Assembly (NCBI GenBank): GCA_963807385.1 | Contig: CAWEBQ010000002.1 | Span: 310,001 to 374,000, forward strand | Length of the DNA: 64,000 bases | DNA from: JBDTSW01 sp963807385 | GTDB lineage: Bacteria > Actinomycetota > Thermoleophilia > Solirubrobacterales > 70-9 | Direction: 5' to 3' | In this document: positions 50,148-58,964 of the stretch, piece by piece | Numbering within the stretch: position 1 is the first letter of the stretch | How the letters are laid out: each line of letters starts with the position of its first letter | Notes under the pieces: model-generated | What the model saw: only the letters and a program-made list of their open reading frames with translations | What the model was told of the DNA's origin: nothing | Database searches by the model: none | Translations under genes and position numbers: made by a program

Positions 50148-51045
50148 GGAATCCCTCCAGGTCTCGGTTGAAGCGCACGGGCCGCTCGAGCTGCGGCAGG
50201 TGCCCCGTGTCGCCGTAGATGATCGTCCGCGAATTCCTGAGGCGCCGCGAGTACCCGGCCGCGTCCTCGGAGGGAACGATCCGGTCCTCGCGGCCCCAGA
50301 TGATGAGCGTCGTCAGCTCGACGTCGTCGAGGCGGTCCAGCAGGTCGTAGCCGACAAGGGTGGTCAGAGCGGGGAGGAACCCCGGCTTCGCGGCGCCGTG
50401 GACGAACTGCTCCCACAGCAGCTCCCGTCGCAGGCTCAGCGGGTGCTGCACTACCTGCTGGAAGGCGACCCGGCGCAGCCCTGGCCGAAGCAGCGCCCGC
50501 TGCTGCAGCTTCAACCCGATGGGGGCGGTGGCCGCCGCCATCCGACCGATGACCGCCGCGGGTCCCTTCCGCATCTCGGCGTGCGAGACCCCCGCGGCGG
50601 AGACCAGCACCATCCGCTCGAACAGCTCCTGCTCACGGCTGACCGCCTCGGCCGCCACGAAGCCGCCCATCGAGTTGCCCACCACGGTGCACCGATTCAC
50701 CTCCGCCGCTTGGCAGAAGTCGAATAGCAGCGATCCGTAGGCCTCGATCGAGAGCGGCCAGGAGGGCATCGGCGAGGCGCCGAACCCGGGCAGGTCCAGG
50801 GCCAGCACCCGGTGTGAGCGCGCGAAGTGGGGGATCTGCTCGAGCCAGTTCTGCCACGAGCCCGAGAGCCCGTGGACGAAGAGCAGCACGGACGGCCCAT
50901 CGCCCACGTCCACGTAGTTGAGCTCCGCGCCGCCGACGGTCATGGTCCGCAGGTGCTCGCGCCATCTGATGCGCAGCCACTCCGGCTCGGGCTCCGGGTT
51001 CGCGTACGGGTCCGGCCCGCCGGCCGGCGTCGGATCGGGCCTCAA
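50140..51045 (-). CDS. Alpha/beta hydrolase
   Basis: 301 residues. Catalytic triad: nucleophile elbow VVGNSMGGFVAAEA (Ser near residue 129), Asp in IIWGREDRIVPSEDA near 250, and His in YGDTGHLPQLE near 280. The oxyanion segment is VLLFVHGLSGSWQNW. The first 35 residues are Pro/Glu-rich and acidic. The substrate is unknown; the sequence resembles C-C bond or ester hydrolases. Minus strand, just downstream of the MTHFS-like gene with 4 nt between. Confidence 0.85.
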   Translation of the reverse strand: MRPDPTPAGGPDPYANPEPEPEWLRIRWREHLRTMTVGGAELNYVDVGDGPSVLLFVHGLSGSWQNWLEQIPHFARSHRVLALDLPGFGASPMPSWPLSIEAYGSLLFDFCQAAEVNRCTVVGNSMGGFVAAEAVSREQELFERMVLVSAAGVSHAEMRKGPAAVIGRMAAATAPIGLKLQQRALLRPGLRRVAFQQVVQHPLSLRRELLWEQFVHGAAKPGFLPALTTLVGYDLLDRLDDVELTTLIIWGREDRIVPSEDAAGYSRRLRNSRTIIYGDTGHLPQLERPVRFNRDLEGFLR

Positions 51046-51049
51046 CGCG

Positions 51050-51763
51050 CTAGGCGTACCCGATCCGCTCGAGGATCGGGATCTCGTGGATCTGGGGTGG
51101 CTGCAGGTGGTCCCAGAGGATCCCTCGGGGCCGGTCGTACTGACGCTCGAGCTCGATCACGGCTCGCGGCGTCGCCACCATGTCGATCGGCAGGTCGTGG
51201 TCGGTGAGCGGCAGGTGCTCGCGCAGGATCTGGATCGGATGAACCGTCGTCGCGACCGTGGTGTGATCGTCGATCAGGCCCTCCTCGATCAGCAGCGCGT
51301 ACTCGAGGTCGGAGAAGCCGCCGCCCTTGCCCACGCGCGCGCCGCTCAGGTTCACCCCGACCGAGCCGCAAAGCACGAAATCGATCGGCGGGAGCTCCTC
51401 CAGCGCGACGACCTTTCCGTGGCGTAGGGCCCCCTTGATCGTCGCTGCCTCCCTTACCTGCTTCTGGTTGAGGTTGCGTGGATCCAGCAGGCGAAAGGGG
51501 TGCTGGTCGCGCAGTCGCGGAACCGCCATCACGACGGTCTTGCCTTCCTCCAGCGCCAGGCGCCGGCAGTGCGTCTGCGGTGAGTCGGGGTTCGCCTTGA
51601 TCACCCGGGCGCGCTTCCACAGCCTGTGCCCCCCCAGCTTCTGGGCGGCCAGCTTCGCGCCCGCGAAGTTCGGGATTCGGCCCTCGGCGCCTGGGAACCG
51701 CGAGACCCCCTCGCGGTCCATCGCCTTCCACACGGCCTTGCGTACCTGATCCTTCGAGCGCAT
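51050..51763 (-). CDS. 5-formyltetrahydrofolate cyclo-ligase-like protein
   Basis: 237 residues related to the MTHFS domain: KANPDSPQTHCRRLALEEGKTVVMAVPRL and IDFVLCGSVGVNLSGARVGKGGGFSDLEYALL, with the Gly-rich phosphate loop VGKGGGFSDLE. It resembles the larger MTHFS-domain proteins more than the short canonical enzyme, so folate activity is not assured. Divergent from the acyltransferase gene, with a possible shared -10. Confidence 0.8.
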   Translation of the reverse strand: MRSKDQVRKAVWKAMDREGVSRFPGAEGRIPNFAGAKLAAQKLGGHRLWKRARVIKANPDSPQTHCRRLALEEGKTVVMAVPRLRDQHPFRLLDPRNLNQKQVREAATIKGALRHGKVVALEELPPIDFVLCGSVGVNLSGARVGKGGGFSDLEYALLIEEGLIDDHTTVATTVHPIQILREHLPLTDHDLPIDMVATPRAVIELERQYDRPRGILWDHLQPPQIHEIPILERIGYA

Positions 51764-51775
51764 TACGGGTGCCGG

Positions 51776-51782
51776 ATACTAT
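51776..51782. promoter_or_regulatory. Overlapping divergent -10 boxes (MTHFS-like / acyltransferase)
   Basis: ATACTAT reads TAGTAT on the minus strand, 12 nt before the MTHFS-like ATG, and TACTAT on the plus strand, 11 nt before the acyltransferase ATG. Confidence 0.4.
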
Positions 51783-51793
51783 GGCCCGCCCCC

Positions 51794-52714
51794 ATGGCCG
51801 ACCGAACGTCCCTATCCCACACCGGGGACGAGCGCGCCGCAGAAGGCGACGACTCGACCCAGCTCCTGCCCGAACAGCGGCCCGCGCAGCGCATGCGCGA
51901 GCTGCTGCCGGCGATCGAGCCCGACCGCCAACTCACCGATTGGGGCCGCTCGGAGCGCGTCGAGGGGTTCATGGACCAGACGCTCATCGAGTTCTACTAT
52001 CGCTACTGGTTCCGGGCGGAGGTGGAGGGGATCGAGAACGTCCCCGACGCCGGCGGCGCGCTGGTGGTCTCGAACCACTCGGGCGCCCTGCCTCCGGACG
52101 CCGCGATGATCGCCAAGGCGATTCGCGAGGAGCATGCGCGGCCTCGGCCGCTCCACATCACCGTCGAGCACTTCTTTAAGAGCTACCCGGGCTTCTCGAT
52201 GCTGATCCCGAAGATGGGCTGCGTGGCCGCCCATCCGGCGAACGTCCACCGTCTCCTCTACGACGAGGAACAGCTCGTGCTCGTCTTCCCCGAGGGGCGC
52301 AAGGGCACGGAGAAGCTCTACAAGGACCGCTACCGCCTGCGGAGGTTCGGGCGGGGCGGGTTCGTGGAGGCCGCGATGCGGGCAGAGGCGAAGATCGTGC
52401 CGACCTGCGTGGTCGGCGCCGAGGAGTCGCAGCCGGTGTTCGCGCAACTCGACTTCATGAAGAAGCTCACCGGCCTCCTCTACTTCCCGGTCACGCCGAC
52501 ATTCCCATGGTTCGGCCCGTTCGGGATGCTCGCCTACCTCCCGGCCAAGTTCAAGCTGCGCTTCCTCGAGCCGATCGACACGGTTGAGTTCGGTGGCCGA
52601 GAGGCCACCCAGGACAAGGCGCTGGTCCAGACCGTCGCCCAGGAGGTTCGGGCGCGCATCCAGGAGAACCTCCACGACATGCTCGCCACCCGTAAGTCGG
52701 TGTGGTTCGGATGA
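51794..52714 (+). CDS. Lysophospholipid acyltransferase (PlsC-like) family protein
   Basis: 306 residues. The acyltransferase core has VVSNHSGALPPDA (in place of NHxxxxD), then KMGCVAAHPANV, VLVFPEGRKGTEKLYK (motif FPEGxxG) and PTCVVGAEES. A His-Ser-Gly-Ala-Leu-Pro-Pro-Asp spacing keeps the catalytic His and Asp. The N-terminal 60 residues are polar. It overlaps the SDR gene by 4 nt; the same acyltransferase-SDR pairing is known in mycobacteria. Confidence 0.85.
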   Translation: MADRTSLSHTGDERAAEGDDSTQLLPEQRPAQRMRELLPAIEPDRQLTDWGRSERVEGFMDQTLIEFYYRYWFRAEVEGIENVPDAGGALVVSNHSGALPPDAAMIAKAIREEHARPRPLHITVEHFFKSYPGFSMLIPKMGCVAAHPANVHRLLYDEEQLVLVFPEGRKGTEKLYKDRYRLRRFGRGGFVEAAMRAEAKIVPTCVVGAEESQPVFAQLDFMKKLTGLLYFPVTPTFPWFGPFGMLAYLPAKFKLRFLEPIDTVEFGGREATQDKALVQTVAQEVRARIQENLHDMLATRKSVWFG

Positions 52715-53838
52715 CCGTCCCCGAGAAGGCGCCTCCCGACCCGGCGACGAAGCGCGTTCTGATCACCGGCCTCTCCACCTACTGGGGGGCGCGCCTGGCC
52801 GAGGCCTTGGAGGGCTTCGACCAGATCGAGGCGATCATCGGGGTCGACAGCCGCGAGCCTCGCCGGGAGCTCGAGCGGACCGAGTTCGTCAAGGTCTCGA
52901 ACCAGCACTCCCTGATCCAGCGCATCGTCCGCGCTGCGGAGATCGACACGGTCATCGACACGCGCATGGTCGTCAACTCCCTCGGAGTGCCCCCTCGCAC
53001 CGCGCATGAGAACAACGTAATCGGGACGATGAACATCCTCGCGGCCTGCGGCGGTGCGGGCTCGCCGGTTCGGAAGTTCGTGTTCAAGTCCAGCTCGATG
53101 TACTACGGGGCGCGTAGCGACGATCCCGCATTCTTCACGGAGGAGATGCGCCGACCGCACGCTCCCACGGCCGCCCTCGAGCGCGACATCCTCGAGGCCG
53201 AGTCCGCCGTCGACGAGTTCGCCGAGAAGAACCCGCACGTCGGCGTGACGGTCCTGCGCTGCGCCAACGTCCTCGGGCCGGACGTCGAGACCGGATTCAC
53301 CCGCATGTTCGCCCTGCCCGCGGTGCCGATGGTGCTTGGCTTTGACCCGCGTCTCCAGTTCGTCCACGAGGACGACATCGTTCACGCGCTTGAGCACGCC
53401 GCGTTCCACGCGGTACCGGGCACCTACAACGTCGCCGCCGACGGCGTCCTCTCTCTCACCGAGGCGGTCGGCCTGATTGGCAAGCTTCCGGTCCCGCTGC
53501 TCCCGCCCTGGGGGACCGGGCTTCTGGCCGGCCCGCTGCGACGCCTCGGCTTCCGCATCCCCGACGAGATGATCGACCTGCTGCGCTTCGGGCGAGGCCT
53601 CGACAACCGCCTCTACAAGGCCACCGGTTTCCGTTACGGGCACACATCTCGGGAGGCCGTGATCAAGCTCGGTGAGCACTTCCGGGTCCAGCCCGTGATG
53701 CGCGGGGTGGAGAAGGGCTACACGTATGAGCGCGAGGTCGAGGACTTTCTGCGCTGGAGCCGCCATGTGCGGGCCGGCGAGCGGAGAGAGGACACCGACG
53801 AGGGCGTCGGGGCCGACCGCGAGCCCCTCGGCATTTAG
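52711..53838 (+). CDS. SDR-family NAD(P)-dependent epimerase/dehydratase-like protein
   Basis: 375 residues. The Rossmann nucleotide motif is VLITGLSTYWGARLAEAL (GxxxxxG form), followed by SSSMYYGARSDDPAFFTEE (Ser and the Tyr region), RCANVLGPDVETGFTRMF and FVHEDDIVHALEHA. The substrate is unknown; relatives are annotated as GalE-like without proof. ATG 52711 overlaps the acyltransferase stop (ATGA), so the two act as a pair, perhaps in lipid or envelope metabolism. Confidence 0.8.
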   Translation: MTVPEKAPPDPATKRVLITGLSTYWGARLAEALEGFDQIEAIIGVDSREPRRELERTEFVKVSNQHSLIQRIVRAAEIDTVIDTRMVVNSLGVPPRTAHENNVIGTMNILAACGGAGSPVRKFVFKSSSMYYGARSDDPAFFTEEMRRPHAPTAALERDILEAESAVDEFAEKNPHVGVTVLRCANVLGPDVETGFTRMFALPAVPMVLGFDPRLQFVHEDDIVHALEHAAFHAVPGTYNVAADGVLSLTEAVGLIGKLPVPLLPPWGTGLLAGPLRRLGFRIPDEMIDLLRFGRGLDNRLYKATGFRYGHTSREAVIKLGEHFRVQPVMRGVEKGYTYEREVEDFLRWSRHVRAGERREDTDEGVGADREPLGI

Positions 53839-53884
53839 CGCCCAGATCGGCAAGGGACGGTGCAGGCGCCGCGCCGCGGCTTTC

Positions 53885-53890
53885 TACAAT
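53885..53890 (+). promoter_or_regulatory. Possible -10 of the L,D-transpeptidase gene
   Basis: TACAAT is close to consensus and would give a leader of about 60 nt. A weaker TAACGA (53942-53947) ends 8 nt before the ATG. Confidence 0.3.
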
Positions 53891-53955
53891 TCGCCAACGC
53901 CTTCGCGCAGGTGAACCGGTAGCGCTGGGCGAACGTAGCGGTAACGAGACCTTCC

Positions 53956-54993
53956 ATGGGACGCAAGTCACTGATAGCCGTCATCACGCTCCTCTTCCTC
54001 CTGGTGGGAGGGGCCGTCGGCGTGTACGCCTATGACGACTCGACCAAGGACCAGATCGCCGAAGGTGTGATGATCGCCGGAGTCGACGTCTCCGGCCTCT
54101 CGGAGGCCGAGGCGCGCGATCAGGTCCACGACGACGTCGTGAAGCCCCTCGCCAGGCCGGTCACCGTCAAGTACGACGGCAAGAAGTACGTCCTTACCCC
54201 CGAGAAGCTGGCCGTGAGCGCCGACATCAACTCGATGGTCGAGGAGGCCTTCGAGGCGAGCCGGGAAGGCGGCCTGCCGGCCCGTGTCTGGCGCTACGCC
54301 ACCGGAGAGGAGGTGGATGAGATCATCGAGCCCACCGTCTCCTATGACAAGGGCGCCATCGACGAGTTCATCGGCGTCATCGCTGAGGACGCGAACCGCG
54401 AGCCGGTGGACGCGGGAATTCACCCCGGGGCGTCGGGCCTCACGATCTCGGCTGGCGAGCCCGGCCAGTCGCTGCTCGCCGACGAGCTGCGCACCAACGT
54501 GGAGAAGGCCGTCCAGAGCCCGGGCGGGCGGACCCTGTCGGCCCAGGTCGAGGAGGTCCAGCCGGAGGTGACCAAGGCGGAGGTCGCCGCCCAGTACCCG
54601 ACCTACTTGGTCGTCGACCGATCCTCATTCACGCTCTCGCTCTACGAGAGCCTGGAGCTGACCAAGGAGTACACGGTCGCCATCGGCGCCGCCGGCTTCG
54701 ACACGCCCGTCGGCGAGTACGCGATCCAGAACAAGGCCGTTGACCCCGCCTGGAACGTCCCCGACTCCGACTGGGCCGGCGACCTCGCCGGCACTGTGGT
54801 ACCCGGCGGCTCCCCAGAGAACCCGCTCAAGGAACGCTGGATGGGCATCTTCGACGGCGCCGGCATCCACGGGACCGACGACGTCGCCTCTCTGGGGAGC
54901 GCCGCCTCACACGGTTGCGTGCGCATGGCCGTCCCGGACGTGGTCGAGCTCTACGACCAGGTCGACGTCGGCACCCCGATCTACATCGGCTAG
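53956..54993 (+). CDS. L,D-transpeptidase (YkuD) with peptidoglycan-binding-like domain
   Basis: 345 residues, exported. The N-terminal membrane segment LIAVITLLFLLVGGAVGVYAY spans residues 6-26. A PG_binding_4-like domain follows (VMIAGVDVSGLSEAEARDQV). The YkuD domain comes after about residue 215: YLVVDRSSFTLSLYE, GIHGTDDVASLGSAASHGCVRM with the catalytic His and Cys, then DVVELYDQVDVGTPIYI. It forms 3-3 peptidoglycan cross-links or attaches proteins to the wall. The catalytic motif SHGCVRM is intact. Confidence 0.92.
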   Translation: MGRKSLIAVITLLFLLVGGAVGVYAYDDSTKDQIAEGVMIAGVDVSGLSEAEARDQVHDDVVKPLARPVTVKYDGKKYVLTPEKLAVSADINSMVEEAFEASREGGLPARVWRYATGEEVDEIIEPTVSYDKGAIDEFIGVIAEDANREPVDAGIHPGASGLTISAGEPGQSLLADELRTNVEKAVQSPGGRTLSAQVEEVQPEVTKAEVAAQYPTYLVVDRSSFTLSLYESLELTKEYTVAIGAAGFDTPVGEYAIQNKAVDPAWNVPDSDWAGDLAGTVVPGGSPENPLKERWMGIFDGAGIHGTDDVASLGSAASHGCVRMAVPDVVELYDQVDVGTPIYIG

Positions 54994-55042
54994 ATCCGGT
55001 CCCGCCGGCAGGCTTGTGCGCCCCCGTGGCGAAGTGAGCCTC

Positions 55043-55966
55043 ATGCCCGAGGCCGCCCAGGAAGCCCCCGAGATCGCGCCCGCCTGGGAGGCGGCGATGA
55101 TGCGCTTCCGGCGGGAGCTGGAGACCCGAGGAGTGTCCCTGCACACGCTGCGCGCTTACCGCGGCGACCTCGAGGAGCTGGCGGCCTGGGCCACGCTTCG
55201 AGGCCTGGAGCCGGACGGCATGGTCTATCGCGACCTGCGCTCCTACGCCGCGGCGCTCTCCCAACGCGGGCTCGCCCGATCGAGCATCGCCCGCAAGCTC
55301 ACGTCCGTCCGCAGTTTCCACGACCACCTCGTGCGGGCCGGGGTGGCAGAGCAGAACCCGGCCGACCTCCTGCCGACGCCGAAGGCCGAGTCCACGCTGC
55401 CACGCGTGCTGGGTCCCGACGAAGTGGCGCGGCTGCTCGACCGGATTCCCGCGAACTCCCCGCTGGAGATCCGTGACCGGGCGATCTTCGAGCTCACGTA
55501 CTCCTGCGGCCTCCGGGCGGAGGAGGTCACCCTGCTCGACCTCGACAGTCCCGACTTCGAGGGCGAGACGCTCCGCGTGCACGGGAAGGGGAACAGGACG
55601 CGTATCGCCCCCATGGGGGAGCCGGCCCAGCGGGCTCTGCGGAGGTACCTCGAGCGGGGACGCGCGGGGCTCGATCCCGCTTCGGACGAGGTGGCCCTCT
55701 TCGTCTCGCGGCGCGGACGGCGCCTGTCCACCTCCGATATCCGCCGCCGCCTCGGCAAGTGGGTCCACGAGACGGCCACCGCGGGTCGCATCTCGCCGCA
55801 TACGCTGCGCCACTCGTTCGCCACCCACCTGCTGGAGGGGGGTGCGGACCTTCGATCCATCCAGGAGCTGCTCGGGCACGCCAGCATCTCGACGACTCAG
55901 ATCTACACCCGCGTCGAGCCGGGCCGCCTCGCCAGCGAATACGCACGAAGCCATCCCCGCGCGTAG
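55043..55966 (+). CDS. Tyrosine recombinase XerC/XerD family
   Basis: 307 residues. N-terminal SAM-like DNA-binding domain (HTLRAYRGDLEELAAW), then the catalytic domain with Arg in TYSCGLRAEEVTLLDL (about 157), Lys in VHGKGNRTR, HTLRHSFATHLLEGG (His-xx-Arg, about 253), LGHASISTTQIYTRV with the catalytic Tyr near 287. Chromosomal position by the WhiG-like sigma factor suggests the housekeeping dimer-resolution enzyme rather than a phage integrase. Start ATG 55043; GTG 55016 is also in frame. Confidence 0.9.
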   Translation: MPEAAQEAPEIAPAWEAAMMRFRRELETRGVSLHTLRAYRGDLEELAAWATLRGLEPDGMVYRDLRSYAAALSQRGLARSSIARKLTSVRSFHDHLVRAGVAEQNPADLLPTPKAESTLPRVLGPDEVARLLDRIPANSPLEIRDRAIFELTYSCGLRAEEVTLLDLDSPDFEGETLRVHGKGNRTRIAPMGEPAQRALRRYLERGRAGLDPASDEVALFVSRRGRRLSTSDIRRRLGKWVHETATAGRISPHTLRHSFATHLLEGGADLRSIQELLGHASISTTQIYTRVEPGRLASEYARSHPRA

Positions 55967-56025
55967 GGCCGTGATGTCCCGGTCGCCCAGCGTCTAACGT
56001 TCCGTCAACCGGAGAACGCCCAGGC

Positions 56026-56817
56026 ATGGAGACCAACGTCAAGGCAGTGGAGCTGCGCGAGCTGTGGCTTCGCTACAAGCAGGATGGAGACGAGACCGCA
56101 CGCGAGCGCCTCGTCGTCGCCTACTCGCCCCTTGTGAAGTTCATCGCCGGCCGGATGGCCTCGGGCCTTCCCTCGCACGTCGAGGAGTCCGACCTCATCT
56201 CCTACGGGCTGTTGGGGCTGATCGGGGCGATCGAGCGCTACGACCTCGAGCGCGGGATCAAGTTCGAGACCTTCGCCGTCGCCCGCGTAAAGGGCGCGAT
56301 CATCGACGAGCTCCGCTCGCTCGACTGGGTCCCGCGCTCCGTGCGCGCAAGGGCCCGAGATGTCGAGCGCGCCCACGCCGGGCTGGAGGGCAAGCTGGGC
56401 AGGGCGCCCACGGACGAGGAGATGTCGACCCGCTTGGAGATGACCGTCGAGGAATTCCACGACGCTCTGCTGGAGATCGCGAACTCGTCGGTCCTGGCGC
56501 TTGACGACCTGTGGACGTTCGCTGATCCCGACGGCGGGGGAGGCCACATCTCGGTGCTGGACACGATCCAGGACCCGAACGCGATCGACCCGGAGTCCGA
56601 GGCGCATACCTCGGAGCTCAAGGACCGCCTCGCCGACGCGATCGAGTCACTTCCCGAGCGCGAGCGGCTGGTGATCGCCCTCTACTACTACGAGAACCTC
56701 ACCCTGCGTGAGATCGGCGAGGTCCTCGGGGTCACGGAGTCCCGGGTATCCCAGCTTCACACCAAGGCCGTGCTGAGCCTGCGCTCGCGTTTCGGCCCGC
56801 CCCCCTCATCTGAATAG
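56026..56817 (+). CDS. whiG: WhiG/FliA-family RNA polymerase sigma factor
   Basis: 263 residues with sigma regions 2 (SYGLLGLIGAIERYDLERGIKFETFAVARVKGAIIDELRS), 3 (LGRAPTDEEMSTRLEM) and 4 (ERLVIALYYYENLTLREIGEVLGVTESRVSQLHTKAVLSLR). WhiG-like factors control sporulation in Streptomyces and flagella in motile bacteria; no flagellar or anti-sigma gene is visible here. A CGGAGAA ribosome site lies before ATG 56026. Confidence 0.88.
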   Translation: METNVKAVELRELWLRYKQDGDETARERLVVAYSPLVKFIAGRMASGLPSHVEESDLISYGLLGLIGAIERYDLERGIKFETFAVARVKGAIIDELRSLDWVPRSVRARARDVERAHAGLEGKLGRAPTDEEMSTRLEMTVEEFHDALLEIANSSVLALDDLWTFADPDGGGGHISVLDTIQDPNAIDPESEAHTSELKDRLADAIESLPERERLVIALYYYENLTLREIGEVLGVTESRVSQLHTKAVLSLRSRFGPPPSSE

Positions 56818-56822
56818 ACACA

Positions 56823-56828
56823 TAGACT
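56823..56828 (+). promoter_or_regulatory. -10 box of the EF-G-like gene
   Basis: TAGACT ends 6 nt before ATG 56835. Confidence 0.4.
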
Positions 56829-56834
56829 GCGGCA

Positions 56835-58931
56835 ATGCCGCACAAGGCGCCCGACAAGATTCGCAACGTCGCGTTGATCGGGCATCGGGGGAGCGGCAAG
56901 ACCAGCCTCTGCGAGGCGCTCCTCTTTGAGGCGGGGGTCGTCAATCGCCTCGGCCGAACCACGGATGGCACGACCGTCGCCGACTTCGAGCCCGACGAGC
57001 ACGAGCGGGAGATGTCGATCGATGCCACCGTCGCATCGTTCGAGTACCACGACCGCAAGATCAACCTCATCGACACGCCGGGCGACCCGTCGTTCGTGGC
57101 CGACACGATCGGGGCCCTGCGCGTGGTGGACGCGGCCGTGGTCGTCGTCAACGCCGTGATGGGGGTTGAGGTCCACACCGAGCGCCTCTGGCAGAGGGCG
57201 AGCAAGGAGGGCCTCGCGCGCCTGGTGTACGTGAACATGCTCGACCGCGAGCGGGCCGACTTCTTCCGCACTCTCGGCGCCCTGAAGGAGGCCTTCGGCC
57301 CGCACGTAGTGGCGACCGAGATCCCGATCGGCTCCGAGCACGAGACCCGCGGGGTGGTCGATCTGATCGACATGAAGGCGTTCATCTACGAGGGCGAGGG
57401 GCGGGGTGCTGCGACCGAGGCGGAGATCCCCGAGGAGCTCGCCGAGCAGTCCGAGGAGTACCGCGAGAAGCTGATGGACGAGGTGGCCGAGAACTCGGAT
57501 GAGCTGATGGAGCGCTACCTCGAGGGCGAGGAGATCTCGCACGACGAGCTCGTGACGACGCTCAAGAAGGGCGTGACCGAGGGACACCTGTTCCCGGTCA
57601 CCTGCGGTATCGCCACGAAGAACCTGGGCACGAGCCGCCTGCTCGAGGCCATGATCGATGACCTGCCCTCGCCCGCGATGATCGGGGCTGCGACCGCCGC
57701 CGACGCCGATGGCGAGGAGGTGGCGGTTGAGCCGGATCCCGACGGTGGTCTGGTCGCGTACGTCTTCAAGACCACGGCCGACCCCTACACGGGCCGGATC
57801 AATCTGCTGAGGGTCCACTCGGGCGTCCTGCGTGCCGACTCACAGGTGCTCAACGCCACCCGCTCCGAGAAGGAGAGGATCGGGCAGCTGGCAGCGCCCC
57901 GGGGCAAGGAGCACGAGACCGTGGACGCGCTCGGCGCCGGCGACATCGGCGCCGTCGCCAAGCTGCGCGAGACCCGCGCCGGCGATGTGCTGACGGACCT
58001 GAAGGGGGCGGCGCTGAGGTTTCAGGCGCTCGAGCTCCCGGCCCCGGTGATGGCCTTTGCCTACGAGCCGAAGACGAAGGGCGATGAGGAGAAGGCGGCG
58101 AGCGCGATCCGGCGGCTCGAGGAGGAGGATCCGACGCTCGACGTCCACCGGGACCCCCAGACCGGCGAGCAGATCATCGCCGGGCTTACACAGGTTCACG
58201 TCGAGGTCATCGTTGATCGGATCAAGCGCCGCTTCGGTGCCGAGATCGAACTGCATCCACCGCAGGTTCCCTACCTGGAGTCGATCCGCAAGCCGGCGAA
58301 GGCCCACGGCCGCTACAAGAAGCAGACGGGCGGGCGCGGGCAGTTCGGCGACTGCCATATCGAGATCGAGCCCGGCGCTCCCGGCGGAGGGCTGGAGTTC
58401 GTCAATGCGATCAAGGGCGGGGCGATCCCGGGGGGCTTCATCCCGGCGGTCGAGAAGGGAATCGTCGAGGCCATGGCCAAGGGGGTCGTCGCCGGGTACC
58501 CCATGAAGGATCTCAAGGTTCGCCTCTACGACGGTCAGTACCACACCGTGGACTCCTCGGAGAACGCGTTCAAGATCGCGGGCTCGATGGCCTTCAAGCA
58601 GGCGGCGGCCGACGCCGACGCCTACCTGCTCGAACCGATCGTCAAGCTCACGATCTCCGTTCCCGAGGACGCTGTCGGCGACGTGATCGGCGACCTCAAC
58701 TCCCGTCGCGGTCACCCCTCGGGGATGGAGCCGAAGGGCGCCCTAACCGAGATCGTCGCCGAGGTGCCGATGGCCGAGGTCCTCGACTACGCGCCCGACC
58801 TCCGAGCGATCACGGGCGGCCGTGGCGACTTCACGATGGAGTTCGACCGCTACCAGGAGCTGCCGGCCCACCTCGCGGAGAAGGTGATCGTCGCCGCCGG
58901 GACCGGAGACGCGGCGCACGCCAACGCCTAG
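56835..58931 (+). CDS. Elongation factor G-like GTPase
   Basis: 698 residues with full EF-G domain order: G domain (GHRGSGKTSLCEAL; DTPGD at about 80), then domain II, III, IV and V (GRYKKQTGGRGQFGDCHIEI, IKGGAIPGGFIPAVEKGI, NSRRGHPSGMEP). It resembles the second EF-G type (EF-G2) found with mycobacteria and Thermus rather than the main fusA. The G4 motif reads NMLD instead of NKxD, so guanine specificity may be altered. Function in translation or ribosome recycling is unproven. Confidence 0.85.
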   Translation: MPHKAPDKIRNVALIGHRGSGKTSLCEALLFEAGVVNRLGRTTDGTTVADFEPDEHEREMSIDATVASFEYHDRKINLIDTPGDPSFVADTIGALRVVDAAVVVVNAVMGVEVHTERLWQRASKEGLARLVYVNMLDRERADFFRTLGALKEAFGPHVVATEIPIGSEHETRGVVDLIDMKAFIYEGEGRGAATEAEIPEELAEQSEEYREKLMDEVAENSDELMERYLEGEEISHDELVTTLKKGVTEGHLFPVTCGIATKNLGTSRLLEAMIDDLPSPAMIGAATAADADGEEVAVEPDPDGGLVAYVFKTTADPYTGRINLLRVHSGVLRADSQVLNATRSEKERIGQLAAPRGKEHETVDALGAGDIGAVAKLRETRAGDVLTDLKGAALRFQALELPAPVMAFAYEPKTKGDEEKAASAIRRLEEEDPTLDVHRDPQTGEQIIAGLTQVHVEVIVDRIKRRFGAEIELHPPQVPYLESIRKPAKAHGRYKKQTGGRGQFGDCHIEIEPGAPGGGLEFVNAIKGGAIPGGFIPAVEKGIVEAMAKGVVAGYPMKDLKVRLYDGQYHTVDSSENAFKIAGSMAFKQAAADADAYLLEPIVKLTISVPEDAVGDVIGDLNSRRGHPSGMEPKGALTEIVAEVPMAEVLDYAPDLRAITGGRGDFTMEFDRYQELPAHLAEKVIVAAGTGDAAHANA

Positions 58932-58951
58932 CCGCCCGCCTCGCGGTCCGC

Positions 58952-58957
58952 TAGCTT
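58952..58957 (+). promoter_or_regulatory. -10 box of the 58965 gene
   Basis: TAGCTT ends 7 nt before GTG 58965. Confidence 0.35.
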
Positions 58958-58964
58958 CCGGCCC

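Noticed and set aside
55043..55966. Phage or island integrase
   Set aside because: The recombinase lies in a housekeeping context before the WhiG-like sigma factor, not next to the tRNA or the phage remnants, and its length and motifs fit XerC/D.
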